A stretch of 16,109 nucleotides of DNA from Gemmatimonadota bacterium (GTDB lineage: Bacteria; Gemmatimonadota; Gemmatimonadetes; Gemmatimonadales; Gemmatimonadaceae), in the NCBI GenBank assembly GCA_028287225.1, contig JAQBPZ010000360.1, positions 1 to 16,109 on the forward strand, written 5' to 3'. Shown one piece after another: positions 15,504 through 16,109 of this stretch. The stretch's first letter is position 1; the number at the start of each line of letters is the position of its first letter. A model generated the notes under the pieces. That model had not been told where the DNA came from. It did no database searches and saw nothing but the letters and a program-made list of their open reading frames with translations. A program made the position numbers and the translations under genes.

Positions 15504-16109
15504 TCACCAGCTCGCCCGTTTCGCCAAGCCCAGGGCATACTCCGGCATCCACTGCCCGGATTCCGCCGCGCCGTTGCAGGCGCCGTCGGACTCCCCCGGC
15601 GCCTTCACCCAGAGCAGCGCATCCACCAGCGGCATGCCCGAGGAGGTGGTGGGACGGGTGCCGAGTGCCTGCCCCGCGGGGTTGCACCACGTGCCGTTCC
15701 CGCCGGTGCCGTTGCGCCCCGTGTCGATCAGGAAGTGCTTGCCCCCCACCAGCGCCGAGAGCGCGCCGCCGTACGCGACGTTCTCGTCGGTCGGCAGGAA
15801 GTTGGACAGGTTGAGCGCGAAGCCCTTCGTCGTGGCCACGCCCGCGGCCACGAGCCGCTCCGCCATCGTCGACGCGGGCTGCCAGCGTGGATTGCCGGCG
15901 TCGAGATAGACGGACACCGTTCCGCTCGCCGACAGCGCCTGGATCGCGTAGCGGAACAGCTCGAAGCGGGTCTGCTGGTCTGCCGCAGACAGGCAGCCCA
16001 TGCCGGCGAGCGCGTCCGGCTCCAGGATCACCACCGCGCGGCGCGCGCCGATCCCCTCGGCGAACGCGGAGATCCAGCTCCGGTAGCCGGCGACCGTCGT
16101 CGTGTTGTT
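15504..16109 (-). CDS. Second GH6 glycosidase, N-terminal part beyond the window
   Basis: 201 C-terminal residues are visible; the frame is still open at the window edge, where it reads NNTTTVAGYRSWISAFAEGI. GH6 hallmarks: VVILEPDALAG (conserved Asp), YLDAGNPRW, FALNLSNFLPT, FLIDTGRNGTG, WCNPAGQALG and VKAPGESDG (catalytic-region Asp). The general-acid RDC motif lies just outside. It is paralogous to the GH6 gene at 10983-12011 but on the opposite strand, with clear sequence divergence (for example DTGRNGTG against DTSRNGLG), so not a recent exact duplicate. It also ends without a carbohydrate-binding module. A GTG inside the visible part (16034) is not the real start, since GH6 homology continues upstream. 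Confidence 0.92.
   Translation of the reverse strand, partial: NNTTTVAGYRSWISAFAEGIGARRAVVILEPDALAGMGCLSAADQQTRFELFRYAIQALSASGTVSVYLDAGNPRWQPASTMAERLVAAGVATTKGFALNLSNFLPTDENVAYGGALSALVGGKHFLIDTGRNGTGGNGTWCNPAGQALGTRPTTSSGMPLVDALLWVKAPGESDGACNGAAESGQWMPEYALGLAKRASW

Overview
This is a very GC-rich (roughly 70%) bacterial window in which genes are tightly packed and often overlap by a few bases. I see no RNA gene, CRISPR array, insertion sequence or phage gene. A KaiB/KaiC operon, cyanophycin synthetase, an M19 dipeptidase, secreted GH6 glycosidases, HAF-repeat lipoproteins and a histidine kinase with an RsbRD-like tail suggest a soil or freshwater Gemmatimonadota-like organism. That taxonomic guess is inference; a myxobacterial or other high-GC lineage cannot be excluded.

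Layout, left to right. 1-4255 (+): the 3' nine-tenths of cyanophycin synthetase (cphA), an aldo/keto reductase lacking the usual catalytic His, and a lipoprotein metallo-beta-lactamase-fold hydrolase that overlaps the reductase by one base. 4430-7930 (+): the core of the window, a three-gene overlapping operon kaiB - kaiC - hybrid-architecture histidine kinase, resembling a KaiA-less circadian/hourglass timing system with its own output kinase. 7947-8930 (-): a zinc-free quinone oxidoreductase convergent with the kinase. 9057-10292 (+): a HAF-repeat lipoprotein, followed by two strong hairpins. 10532-12011 (+): a small two-helix membrane protein overlapping a secreted GH6 glycosidase. 12013-12284: a non-coding, nested inverted-repeat element bordered by heptamer arrays. 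12286-14064 (-): a full-length ABC exporter half-transporter. 14195-15436 (-): a secreted M19 dipeptidase with a clear intrinsic terminator. 15504-16109 (-): the 3' part of a second GH6 gene, cut by the window edge.

How the genes may work together: KaiC (two RecA domains, phosphosites conserved), fold-switching KaiB and the kinase should form a timing or energy-sensing signalling unit. No kaiA is present and the KaiC C-terminus is shortened, as expected for a KaiA-independent system. The GH6 enzymes, dipeptidase and lipoproteins are envelope or secreted degradative functions. CphA makes a nitrogen reserve. The 270-bp palindromic element after the first GH6 gene is the most unusual non-coding structure.
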